Below are positions 43,713-51,939 of a stretch of DNA of 53,025 bases, piece by piece. The first letter of the stretch is position 1. Each line of letters starts with the position of its first letter. Source of the DNA: Rubrobacter sp. (GTDB lineage Bacteria; Actinomycetota; Rubrobacteria; Rubrobacterales; Rubrobacteraceae). The stretch spans positions 1-53,025 of the forward strand of contig JACDAJ010000220.1 of the NCBI GenBank assembly GCA_013695475.1. The letters run 5' to 3'. The notes under the pieces are model-generated. The model was not told where the DNA came from. It worked only from the letters and a program-made list of their open reading frames with translations, and did no database searches. Made by a program: the position numbers and the translations under genes.

Positions 43713-44951
43713 TTAGCGGTTCGCGGCCTCCCGTATTACTTCCTTCGCGGCGGTGGCGAGAGCCTTCGGGTGCTTGAGCATGTGGTATATCGGCTCGTCT
43801 CCGGTGAAGCTGGCGATGAGGGTCCGGCGGGCGCCTTCGTCGGTTTCACAGGCTTTGAAGATGGGATCGAGCATTTGGAGATTCGGGACGAGGTTCACGA
43901 GCGCGTGTCCGGAGACGTGTTCTTTCGCCCGCTGATGTTTTAGCTGCTTTTCGTAGCCGGAAAGTGTCGAGGCTGAGAAGTCGTTCCTCGCATGTGCCTC
44001 GTGCGCCCATGAGGCGGCGAGGCGGCCCGATTCGATGGCGTATCCGACGCCCTCGCCGCTTATGGGGTGGATCATGCTCGCCGCATCCCCGACGGTCATT
44101 ATTCCCGCGCCGTATCGCTTCGCGCCCCACATGCCCATTTTGAGCGACCAGCTTTTCGCCGGGCCTTCCGGCTCGGCGTTCTCGAGCCACGCCTTCATCC
44201 TCGGCTCTTCGAGGAAACGGTCGTAAAAGTCTTTCAAGTTGCGGCCTGTTTTGGCGAGCGCCTTCGTTGAGACCCCGGCTCCGACGTTCGCGGTTCCGTC
44301 CCCGAGATAGAAAACCCATCCGTATCCGGCGTGGTCTTCGTTCATGTCCCTCGTTATGAAAACCTGGAGATCCTCTTTGTTCGGGCCGTCCACGTTCTTG
44401 AAATATTGCCTCCGTGCTACGGCGTTCTGATGGACTTTCATGCCTTCTCCGGCGAAGCCCCCGACGCCGTCCGCCGCGATGACGAGCGGAGCCTCGAAGC
44501 GGAGTTCCCCGTCGCCGTTCTCGGCGGCGACGCCCGCCACGGCTCCGGCGGAGGAGCGGAGGAGCTTCGTCGCCCGTATTCCCTCGCGGAGTTCGGCTCC
44601 GGCGACCTTCGCCCGCTCCGCCAACTTCTCGTCGGTTTCCTCGCGGCGGGCGACGTATCCGGTGGGGCCGTGGAGGGTGGGGGGGACGCTTTGGCGGAAG
44701 AAGGCGGTGTCGGTGTACATCGAGAAGCCGGAGAATTTGCCGTGGTGGGGCTCGTCGAGCCAGTCGCCGAGTCCCATGAGGCGAATCTCCTCGGCGGCGT
44801 GGGGCATGAGGCCGTCGCCGCATGGTTTGTCGCGGGGAAAAGTTTGGCGGTCGAGGACGAGGGTGGAAAGTCCGGATCGGGCGGCGTGGTATGCGGTCGC
44901 CGCGCCGCCCGGCCCCGCGCCTATGACAATGAGATCGTAACCGTTCGGCAT
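43713..44951 (-). CDS. FAD-dependent oxidoreductase, geranylgeranyl reductase family
   Basis: 412 residues from ATG 44951, with GAGGAG upstream. Rossmann motif YDLIVIGAGPGGAATAYHAARSG with VLDRQTFPRDKPCGDGLMPHA, in which the Cys-Gly-Asp-Gly is typical of geranylgeranyl reductases. Later come VIAADGVGG, GYGWVFYLGDGTANVGAG and GDAASMIHPISGEGVGYAIESGRLAA. It reduces isoprenoid double bonds, for example in menaquinone or polyprenyl side chains. Lipid-associated peripheral protein. Which isoprenoid is reduced is not evident. Confidence 0.88.
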   Translation of the reverse strand: MPNGYDLIVIGAGPGGAATAYHAARSGLSTLVLDRQTFPRDKPCGDGLMPHAAEEIRLMGLGDWLDEPHHGKFSGFSMYTDTAFFRQSVPPTLHGPTGYVARREETDEKLAERAKVAGAELREGIRATKLLRSSAGAVAGVAAENGDGELRFEAPLVIAADGVGGFAGEGMKVHQNAVARRQYFKNVDGPNKEDLQVFITRDMNEDHAGYGWVFYLGDGTANVGAGVSTKALAKTGRNLKDFYDRFLEEPRMKAWLENAEPEGPAKSWSLKMGMWGAKRYGAGIMTVGDAASMIHPISGEGVGYAIESGRLAASWAHEAHARNDFSASTLSGYEKQLKHQRAKEHVSGHALVNLVPNLQMLDPIFKACETDEGARRTLIASFTGDEPIYHMLKHPKALATAAKEVIREAANR

Positions 44952-45022
44952 CCCGCTCCTCCTCGTGTATGACAGAATATCCGACGGATTATAACTTTGG
45001 AAAAGACCGGGAGGAGAGGCGA

Positions 45023-45226
45023 ATGGCCGTTGACAGGGAACGCCCCGCACGCTACGAAGTCGGGGGGAGGGCCGCGCTCAAAGCTACCGGGCAGCCCGTG
45101 GAGATCCTCGAAGTCCGCCGTGGCGAGTTTGTGCCGGACTTCGTATACAAAGTCCGCATCCTCGCCGAGAAGCCCGCGAGGCCGTACAACCTTTCGGTTC
45201 CGGAGCATGACTTGTCGGACGGGTAA
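45023..45226 (+). CDS. Small hypothetical protein (SH3-like)
   Basis: 67 residues from ATG 45023, with GGGAGGAGAGG upstream; an upstream in-frame start at 44969 is possible. The sequence has short strands with glycines (GGRAALKATGQPVEILEVRRGEF...YKVRI), suggesting a small SH3/KOW-like beta barrel. Ends SVPEHDLSDG. No family recognised. Divergent from the reductase gene, with a ttataac box in between. Confidence 0.5.
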   Translation: MAVDRERPARYEVGGRAALKATGQPVEILEVRRGEFVPDFVYKVRILAEKPARPYNLSVPEHDLSDG

Positions 45227-45229
45227 GGT

Positions 45230-45651
45230 TGAAGGCGGCGGGTTTCAGGAAAGACGGAAGCCGATGGCCGACGTATGTTCGCCGCTCGGTTTTACGCGAA
45301 GGACGGCCTTTTCGCAAAATGAGCGCGTTCGGGTCGAGTACGGCTCTTATGTCCGGCGATCCTCGCCGTCGCGCTCCCGCCTCCATCGCCTCCTCGTCGG
45401 AGGGAGGCTCGATGCCGTTCTCTTCTTGCCACCGGGCGACTTCCTCGAAGTATTCCCGCAATGTGCCGGCCGACTCGAAGCACGCGGGAGTCGCGTGGAT
45501 TTTGCGCTCTCCGCGATTCGCGCCGGAGGCGTCGGACGCGAAACGGCTCCGGAGGCTCAGAAAAATCCCCACCGCCTCTTCGAAAACCGCGCGAGATTTC
45601 GCGCGCAGACCGGAGAAGTTCGCCGTTTATTTCCGTCCGCTCCGTTTCCAT
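45230..45651 (-). pseudogene. Probable frameshifted gene of unknown family
   Basis: One minus-strand frame starts METERTEINGELLRSAREIS at 45651 and is coherent for about 20 residues; the coherent sequence then continues in the +1 frame (RAVFEEAVGIFLSLRSRF, then TLREYFEEVARWQEENG and PSDEEAMEAG to about DPNALILRKG near 45300). Codon usage in both parts matches real genes, while each frame alone turns Arg-rich past the switch point (about 45588). The downstream end is also unclear. Either a recent frameshift, a sequencing error, or programmed frameshifting; the first two are far more likely. No family recognised. Confidence 0.4.
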
Positions 45652-45688
45652 TTCATAAACCTCCGCCCATGTCTTCGCACGCCGGAGG

Positions 45689-46729
45689 CTATTTCGTGAC
45701 GCTCATGTATGCCACGTCCACGAGCGGAACCCCGGTCTCCGACGCTCTTTCGACGGCGTGCGACAACGCTTCGGCGGCGATGCCGGGGTCGGGGAAGTGG
45801 CCGTCGAGGAGGCGGGCGGCGCGGGCTATTTCGTAAAACGAGAAGCGGCGGCGTTCTCCGGTGAGGCGGTACACGGCTTCGAGGACTTCGAGGCGGAGGG
45901 AGATGAGTTGTTCGAGGCGCCAACGGATCTCATCCACCGTGAGGCTCATGGTCTGGTAAAGGCGGGCGATCTCGGCGATCTGAACGAGCGTCGCCGAACG
46001 CTTCGAGAGCCGCGATATCGAGTTCTCGTCGAGATACCTTCTCGTCGTGATGCGGGCGAGCGAGAGGCGCCCTTCCTCGTCGCCGTATTTCGGGAGCGGC
46101 CGGAAGCCCTCCCCCCCGGTGGCCTGCCCGAGTTTGATCTCCTCGCCGTCCGCGAAGGCACGGGGCATGTGGCCCCCGGCGTAATACGAAACTTGGTGGG
46201 CCATCCGTTCGAGGATGCGGCGGTCGCCGCCGCTCCGGATCTCGACCCACCTTCGGACGGTCGCGTTGTATAGCCTTTCGAGGGCGCGCCACGTCGCGTC
46301 GCCGCGGAGGTCCATCTCGCCCGGGCGCTCGCTCACGACGGATATGGAGACGTCCGGGAGATCCTTTTTATATGCCTCCCCGATGGCGGCGAGAAGCTCC
46401 TCGAACTCCTCGTCCACGGCGCCGGAGAGGTATCGGCGGCGCTCGGCGGGAAGCACGTACATGAGGCGGCTTTTTATTCGCCGCTCTTTGCCTTCGGCGG
46501 CTTTGAGTCGGTCTATGGCCTCGTAGAGTTCGCGGCGGCGGGTGTATACGAGGGCGGTGAGTTCGGCGACCTCCGGGTCGGAGGAGTCGGTTTCGGCCCA
46601 CGCCTCGTCGCGTTCGGAGGATGCGGCTTCGTGGGTGTTCTCGGCCCGGACGACGGCGCGTTCCTCGGCCTCGCGTTCGCGTTGCGCTTCGCCGAGTTCC
46701 CTTTCGAGGTTCTCGATCGTTGACGACAT
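45689..46729 (-). CDS. Coiled-coil protein of unknown function
   Basis: 346 residues. N-terminal coiled coil (about 1-85: heptads of Glu/Ala/Arg, IENLERELGEAQREREAEERAV), then a globular part with DVSISVVSERPGEMDLRGDATWRAL, GGHMPRAFADGEEIKLG and a long helical C-terminus (about 240-346). No membrane segment. I do not recognise the family. It could be a structural or nucleoid/cytoskeleton-associated protein. Divergent from the YIP1 gene. Confidence 0.65.
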   Translation of the reverse strand: MSSTIENLERELGEAQREREAEERAVVRAENTHEAASSERDEAWAETDSSDPEVAELTALVYTRRRELYEAIDRLKAAEGKERRIKSRLMYVLPAERRRYLSGAVDEEFEELLAAIGEAYKKDLPDVSISVVSERPGEMDLRGDATWRALERLYNATVRRWVEIRSGGDRRILERMAHQVSYYAGGHMPRAFADGEEIKLGQATGGEGFRPLPKYGDEEGRLSLARITTRRYLDENSISRLSKRSATLVQIAEIARLYQTMSLTVDEIRWRLEQLISLRLEVLEAVYRLTGERRRFSFYEIARAARLLDGHFPDPGIAAEALSHAVERASETGVPLVDVAYMSVTK

Positions 46730-46850
46730 GATTTATCTCCCATCCCATCGGACGAACATGCCCGAAGACCCATTTTAGCAACCCGTGTTGCGCGGCGACG
46801 CGCGAAGGTTTAGATTTCAATCGGAAAGCGGAGCAAAAAGGAGCGTGGAC

Positions 46851-47543
46851 ATGGACTTCAATACGGGTACCTCGGGAGCGGGCGGCCCACCGCCACCGCC
46901 GCCGAGCCAAAGCGGCCCCTCGACAGGCGGCACCTCCGGAGAATTCAACCTCTCCGACCCGGTGCAAAGTTTCATAGCGACCGTGCGGGGCGTGGTTCTC
47001 GATCCGGTCGGGTTCTTCCGGGGGATGAAGAAGAGCGGGGATTTCGTGGGGCCGCTTGTGTTCACTTTGATCTGCGCCGCCGTGGGCGGACTCATAGCCG
47101 GGGTGCTTTTATTCTTCTTCAGCCTGATTTTGGGCGACTTCGGCGGAGCTTTCTTTCAGCTCATCCTCCAGCCCATAGGCTATGTGGTCGGCGGGATGAT
47201 CGGCTTGTTCATCGGGGCGGGTGTGATCCACCTTTTCGCGATGCTCCTCATAAAGCCGAACGCGGGCTTCGAGGCGACTTTCCGGGTCGGGGCATACCTC
47301 GGCGCTCTTTATCTCGTTAGCTGGCTGGCGGCCATCCCGCTGCTCGGGCTTCTCCTTTTCATCCCGCTTACGATTTGGTACGTCGTGCTCGGCGTCCTCG
47401 GCATCCGCGAAGCCCATTCGACGACTACGGGACGGGCCGCGGCGGTTGTGCTCATCCCGATGGCGGTTCTCTTTTTGTTCGCCATCATCGTCGTCGGACT
47501 CATTGGGGCCGCGGTCTTCTTCGGCACGCAGCAAAGTTTCTAA
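46851..47543 (+). CDS. YIP1 family membrane protein
   Basis: 230 residues from ATG 46851 with AAAAGGAG at seven bases. A Gly/Pro/Ser-rich cytoplasmic head (including PPPPPPS) is followed by the characteristic VRGVVLDPVGFFRGMKKSGDFVGPLVFTLICAA and about five membrane segments (FSLILGDFGGAFFQLI onward). YIP1-like proteins in bacteria are common but of unknown function. Codon usage is normal. It is 126 bases ahead of the isocitrate dehydrogenase start. Confidence 0.8.
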   Translation: MDFNTGTSGAGGPPPPPPSQSGPSTGGTSGEFNLSDPVQSFIATVRGVVLDPVGFFRGMKKSGDFVGPLVFTLICAAVGGLIAGVLLFFFSLILGDFGGAFFQLILQPIGYVVGGMIGLFIGAGVIHLFAMLLIKPNAGFEATFRVGAYLGALYLVSWLAAIPLLGLLLFIPLTIWYVVLGVLGIREAHSTTTGRAAAVVLIPMAVLFLFAIIVVGLIGAAVFFGTQQSF

Positions 47544-47630
47544 CCCGGACCTCTTCATACCGGGCGCGGAGTCGAAAACTTCCGCGCTCTCCTTCGCCCA
47601 TCCCTTCGCTCACTCCCCGACTCGAATCGC

Positions 47631-47636
47631 TATACT
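47631..47636 (+). promoter_or_regulatory. -10 box of isocitrate dehydrogenase
   Basis: TATACT lies about 33 bases before the ATG at 47670, with GAGGGAGA as ribosome-binding site in between. The -35 is weak. Confidence 0.5.
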
Positions 47637-47669
47637 AGCCGCAGTCAGCGAATAGAGGGAGATGGCGGC

Positions 47670-48674
47670 ATGGCGCACACGGTTACTTTGATACCCGGGG
47701 ATGGAATCGGCCCGGACCTCACCGATTCTGTGAAGACAGTCATCGAGGCTCTCGATGTGGATATCGAATGGGAAATCGCCGAAGCCGGCGAGACGGTGAT
47801 GGAGAAGGAGGGAACCCCCCTCCCCGAATCCGTGCTCGACTCCATCCGAAAGAACAAAGTCGCATTGAAAGGGCCGCTCACCACGCCCGTCGGGACGGGT
47901 TTCCGCTCGGTGAATGTCGCGCTTCGGAAGGAACTCGATCTTTATTCGAACGTCCGCCCGAGTCTGAGTTTGCCGGGCATCGAGACTCCGCACCAGAATA
48001 TTGACATCGTGCTTTACCGCGAGAACACCGAGGATTTGTACGCCGGGGTCGAGCATATGGTCGGCAAGCACGCGGCCGAGTCCATCAAGATCATCACCCG
48101 CGAAGGTACCGAACGCCTTTGCCGGATGGCTTTCGAGCGTTCGAAGGAGCAAGGACGGAAGCACATCACCGTCGTTCATAAGGCGAACATCATGAAGTTC
48201 ACGGACGGGCTTTTCCGGGACGTTTTCTATGAGGTCGGCAAGGAGTACGAGAACGACTTCGAGGAGATCGACGACCGCATCGTGGACAACATGGCGATGC
48301 AACTCGTGATGAAGCCGAACATGTACGATGTTCTCGTATGCCCGAACCTTTATGGCGACATTCTCTCCGACCTCCTCGCCGGACTCACGGGCGGCCTCGG
48401 GGTGGCTCCGGGGGCGAACATCGGGGATGGGATCGCGCTCTTCGAGCCTGTCCACGGTTCGGCTCCGAAGTATGCGGGGCAGAATCGGGCGAATCCTTTG
48501 GCGACGTTGCTTTCGGCGAGGAATATGGTTGACTACCTCGGTTATACGGACGAGTCCGAGAGGATGCAAAAGGGCATCGAGAAGGCTCTCTCGAAGCCGG
48601 AGACTCGGACGAAGGATCTCGGCGGCACGGCGGGGACGACGGAGTTCACCGAGGCGATAGTCTCGAATCTGTAA
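47670..48674 (+). CDS. Isocitrate dehydrogenase (NAD-type, isocitrate/isopropylmalate family)
   Basis: 334 residues. Features: TLIPGDGIGPDLTDSVKTVIEA, the substrate loop SVNVALRKELDLYSNVRPSLSLPG with the serine and arginines of isocitrate dehydrogenases, LYRENTEDLYAGVE, the Lys of HKANIMKFTDGLF, the metal-binding aspartates in YGDILSDLLAGLTGG, and HGSAPKYAGQ. The length and the RxNxR-type loop suit the short NAD-using IDH or homoisocitrate/isopropylmalate enzymes; IDH is preferred because of the serine loop and TCA neighbours. It forms 2-oxoglutarate. Confidence 0.85.
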   Translation: MAHTVTLIPGDGIGPDLTDSVKTVIEALDVDIEWEIAEAGETVMEKEGTPLPESVLDSIRKNKVALKGPLTTPVGTGFRSVNVALRKELDLYSNVRPSLSLPGIETPHQNIDIVLYRENTEDLYAGVEHMVGKHAAESIKIITREGTERLCRMAFERSKEQGRKHITVVHKANIMKFTDGLFRDVFYEVGKEYENDFEEIDDRIVDNMAMQLVMKPNMYDVLVCPNLYGDILSDLLAGLTGGLGVAPGANIGDGIALFEPVHGSAPKYAGQNRANPLATLLSARNMVDYLGYTDESERMQKGIEKALSKPETRTKDLGGTAGTTEFTEAIVSNL

Positions 48675-48716
48675 CGCCTTTCCGACTCGGACGGTCTATA
48701 AATGGTGTCTGCGTAG

Positions 48717-49901
<1,185 letters not shown>

Positions 49902-49935
49902 CGGACACGGCGACCGGAGAGTTCCCACACACCTT

Positions 49936-51066
49936 TTGCGTATCGCGTTCATCACCGAGACTTTCCTCCCCGCGACCGACGGCGTCGTGACGCGGCTCCG
50001 CCATACGATAAAGGAGCTTCGGCGGATGGGGGATGAGATTTTGATCATCGCGCCGAAGTATGGTGAGGGGCCGGGGTTTTACGAGGGCGCTCCGATATAC
50101 CGGGTTCCCGCGGTGCCGTTTCCGCCGTATCCACAGATAAAGCTCGCTCCCGCGCTTCCGGGGGTCGGGCATGCGCTCATGGGTTTCAAGCCGGATCTCA
50201 TCCACGCCGTGAACCCGGTCGTGCTCGGGCTTGGCGCACCGTACTTCGCCCGGCGGCTGGATGTCCCGCTCGTCGCCTCATACCACACGAACATCGCGCA
50301 ATACACGAGCTTTTATAAACTCGGGTTTTTGACGCGGGCGGCTCGATGGTACACGAAGCGGCTCCATAACCGGGCGGAGATCAACTTATGCACCTCGATG
50401 TCCACCGCCAAATACCTCGAGAGCGAGGGCATAAAGAGCGTCCGCGTTTGGCCGCAAGGCGTGGACACCGAACGTTTCGCCCCAAAGAAGGGGTCGGAGT
50501 GGTGGCGGAATCGCCTCTCCGGCGGCCATCCGGACGAGAATCTTCTTCTTTACGTCGGTCGCCTCGCCCCCGAAAAGGACATCGGCCGTTTGAAAAGGGT
50601 TCTCGAACGGCTCCCCGGAACACGGCTCGCCATAGTCGGCGACGGCCCGGCGAGGCGGGATCTCGAGAACGAATTCGCCGGGACCCCGACGACTTTCCCC
50701 GGACTTCTTTTGGGCGAGGAGCTGGCGGCGGCGTACGCCTCGGCGGACGCATTCGTCTTCCCCTCGACGACCGAGACGCTCGGGATGGCGATGATCGAAG
50801 CTCTCGCCTCCGGCCTCCCGGTCATCGCCGCGCGCGGCGGAGCCACCCACGAAGTCGTCGCGGACGGCGAGGAGGGCTTCCTTTACGAGCCGGACGACGA
50901 CGGGAGCCTCGTGAAAGCCGCACGCCGAATCTTCGAGGAAGATGACCTCCGGGAAAGGCTTTCCTCCGGGGCGAGAAACTCCGCGGAGGAGCGAGATTGG
51001 GCATCCTCGACGCGGGCTCTGAAAAGTTATTATGAAGAAGCGGTCGGCTCGAAAGCGGTCGGCTGA
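49936..51066 (+). CDS. GT4 glycosyltransferase, likely sulfoquinovosyltransferase (SqdX-like)
   Basis: 376 residues from TTG 49936, supported because MRIAFITETFLPATDGVVTRLRHT is exactly how this family starts. GT-B fold: N-terminal DLIHAVNPVVLGLGAPYFAR, YHTNIAQYTSFY, CTSMSTAKYLESEG; C-terminal LLYVGRLAPEKDIGRL, VGDGPARRDLE, FVFPSTTETLGMAMIEALASGLPVI (the EX7E motif). The TNIAQYTSFY block resembles SqdX and MgdA. It sits 34 bases after sqdB, so transfer of sulfoquinovose to diacylglycerol is the best guess. A mannosyl or glucosyl specificity cannot be excluded. Confidence 0.82.
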   Translation: MRIAFITETFLPATDGVVTRLRHTIKELRRMGDEILIIAPKYGEGPGFYEGAPIYRVPAVPFPPYPQIKLAPALPGVGHALMGFKPDLIHAVNPVVLGLGAPYFARRLDVPLVASYHTNIAQYTSFYKLGFLTRAARWYTKRLHNRAEINLCTSMSTAKYLESEGIKSVRVWPQGVDTERFAPKKGSEWWRNRLSGGHPDENLLLYVGRLAPEKDIGRLKRVLERLPGTRLAIVGDGPARRDLENEFAGTPTTFPGLLLGEELAAAYASADAFVFPSTTETLGMAMIEALASGLPVIAARGGATHEVVADGEEGFLYEPDDDGSLVKAARRIFEEDDLRERLSSGARNSAEERDWASSTRALKSYYEEAVGSKAVG

Positions 51067-51068
51067 CG

Positions 51069-51542
51069 ATGGGCAAGAAAAAGGAGAAGCTGAAAAAGGG
51101 GGGTGCGCGGTTCTCGAAGTTTTCTGTCGTCGGGGGGGTGAACGCGGCGGTGGACATTGGGGTTTTGAATATTCTTTTGGTTCTCGGACCGACGCGCGAG
51201 ACCACGACGATAGTTTTGTACAACGCGGTCGCGCTCGTCTTGGCGAACGTGAACAGTTATGTGTGGAATTCTTTGTGGACGTTCCGGGGGCGGGCGGCGT
51301 TCGATTCGTATCAGACGATGACGTTCCTCGGGCAGGCTCTCATAAACATCGGGGTGAGCAGCTTGCTTTTCTACATCCTCGTGAGGCCCGTCATGGTGAA
51401 CACGGAGGTGTCGGCGTATGTGGCGGGGAACGTGGCGAAGGTGGTTTCGATATCGGTGGCTTCGACGATAAGCTACTTCCTCATGCGGTACCTCGTGTTC
51501 TCGAACAAGCGTCCGTTGAAGGGGTCGAAGGAACGCTTGTAA
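51069..51542 (+). CDS. GtrA family membrane protein
   Basis: 157 residues, starting two bases after the glycosyltransferase stop. Basic N-terminus, then four membrane segments with FSKFSVVGGVNAAVDIGVLNILLVL, NAVALVLANVNSYVWNSLWTF, and the last SISVASTISYFLMRYLVFSNK. This is the GtrA/DPMS C-terminal fold, thought to flip or bind polyprenyl-linked sugars or support glycosyltransferases. In this operon it may assist sulfolipid export to the outer leaflet, but that is inference. Confidence 0.87.
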   Translation: MGKKKEKLKKGGARFSKFSVVGGVNAAVDIGVLNILLVLGPTRETTTIVLYNAVALVLANVNSYVWNSLWTFRGRAAFDSYQTMTFLGQALINIGVSSLLFYILVRPVMVNTEVSAYVAGNVAKVVSISVASTISYFLMRYLVFSNKRPLKGSKERL

Positions 51543-51579
51543 GGGGGAAAAGGGCGTGCTAAATTACGCATCGGCAAAT

Positions 51580-51652
51580 GCGGAAGTAGCTCAGCTGGTA
51601 GAGCATCACCTTGCCATGGTGAGGGTCGCGGGTTCGAATCCCGTCTTCCGCT
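51580..51652 (+). tRNA. tRNA-Gly (GCC)
   Basis: Acceptor stem gcggaag pairs with cttccgc at 51645-51651. Anticodon arm TCACC-TTGCCAT-GGTGA with anticodon GCC at 51613-51615. T arm gggttcgaatccc is complete. The 3' CCA is not fully encoded (tcc then gg). Confidence 0.95.
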
Positions 51653-51677
51653 CCGGTCGCGGGCCTGGCGGAATTCC

Positions 51678-51748
51678 GGCGGCATGGCCGAGTGGTTAGG
51701 CGAGGGTCTGCAAAACCCTTCACCCCGGTTCGATTCCGGGTGCCGCCT
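51678..51748 (+). tRNA. tRNA-Cys (GCA)
   Basis: 71 bases. Acceptor ggcggca pairs with tgccgcc; anticodon arm AGGGT-CTGCAAA-ACCCT with anticodon GCA at 51710-51712; T arm ccggttcgattccgg. CCA is not encoded. Confidence 0.93.
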
Positions 51749-51769
51749 CTCGGGGAAGCCGGGTTTTTG

Positions 51770-51844
51770 GGGCGATTAGCTCAGCGGGAGAGCACTTCCT
51801 TGACGTGGAAGGGGTCAGTGGTTCGATTCCACTATCGCCCACCA
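51770..51844 (+). tRNA. tRNA-Val (GAC)
   Basis: Acceptor gggcgat pairs with atcgccc; anticodon arm CTTCC-TTGACGT-GGAAG with anticodon GAC at 51802-51804; T arm gtggttcgattccac. Unlike the two tRNAs before it, the 3' CCA is encoded (51842-51844). Its 3' part is the probable attachment site of the element whose integrase follows. Confidence 0.95.
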
Positions 51845-51885
51845 ACAGAAACCGCTTAGATATGCGGAATGCTCGCGGTAAACGA

Positions 51886-51914
51886 AAGCCCCCGATTCTC
51901 GCCGGGGGCTTTTT
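51886..51914 (+). terminator. Terminator of the tRNA cluster
   Basis: Arms agccccc (51887-51893) and gggggct (51904-51910) followed by a run of T (51910-51914). About 40 bases past tRNA-Val and just before the integrase 3' end. Confidence 0.75.
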
Positions 51915-51939
51915 GATACCACGCTGATACCACCGGGGA

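Noticed and set aside
47670-48674. 3-isopropylmalate dehydrogenase (leuB)
   Set aside because: The SVNVALRKELDLY loop and family pattern favour isocitrate dehydrogenase, and no leucine genes are near; homoisocitrate dehydrogenase remains possible.
51069-51562. Plus-strand frame at 51032-51562 in a second frame over gtrA
   Set aside because: GtrA frame has membrane segments and family motifs; the other is Arg/Gly-rich shadow.
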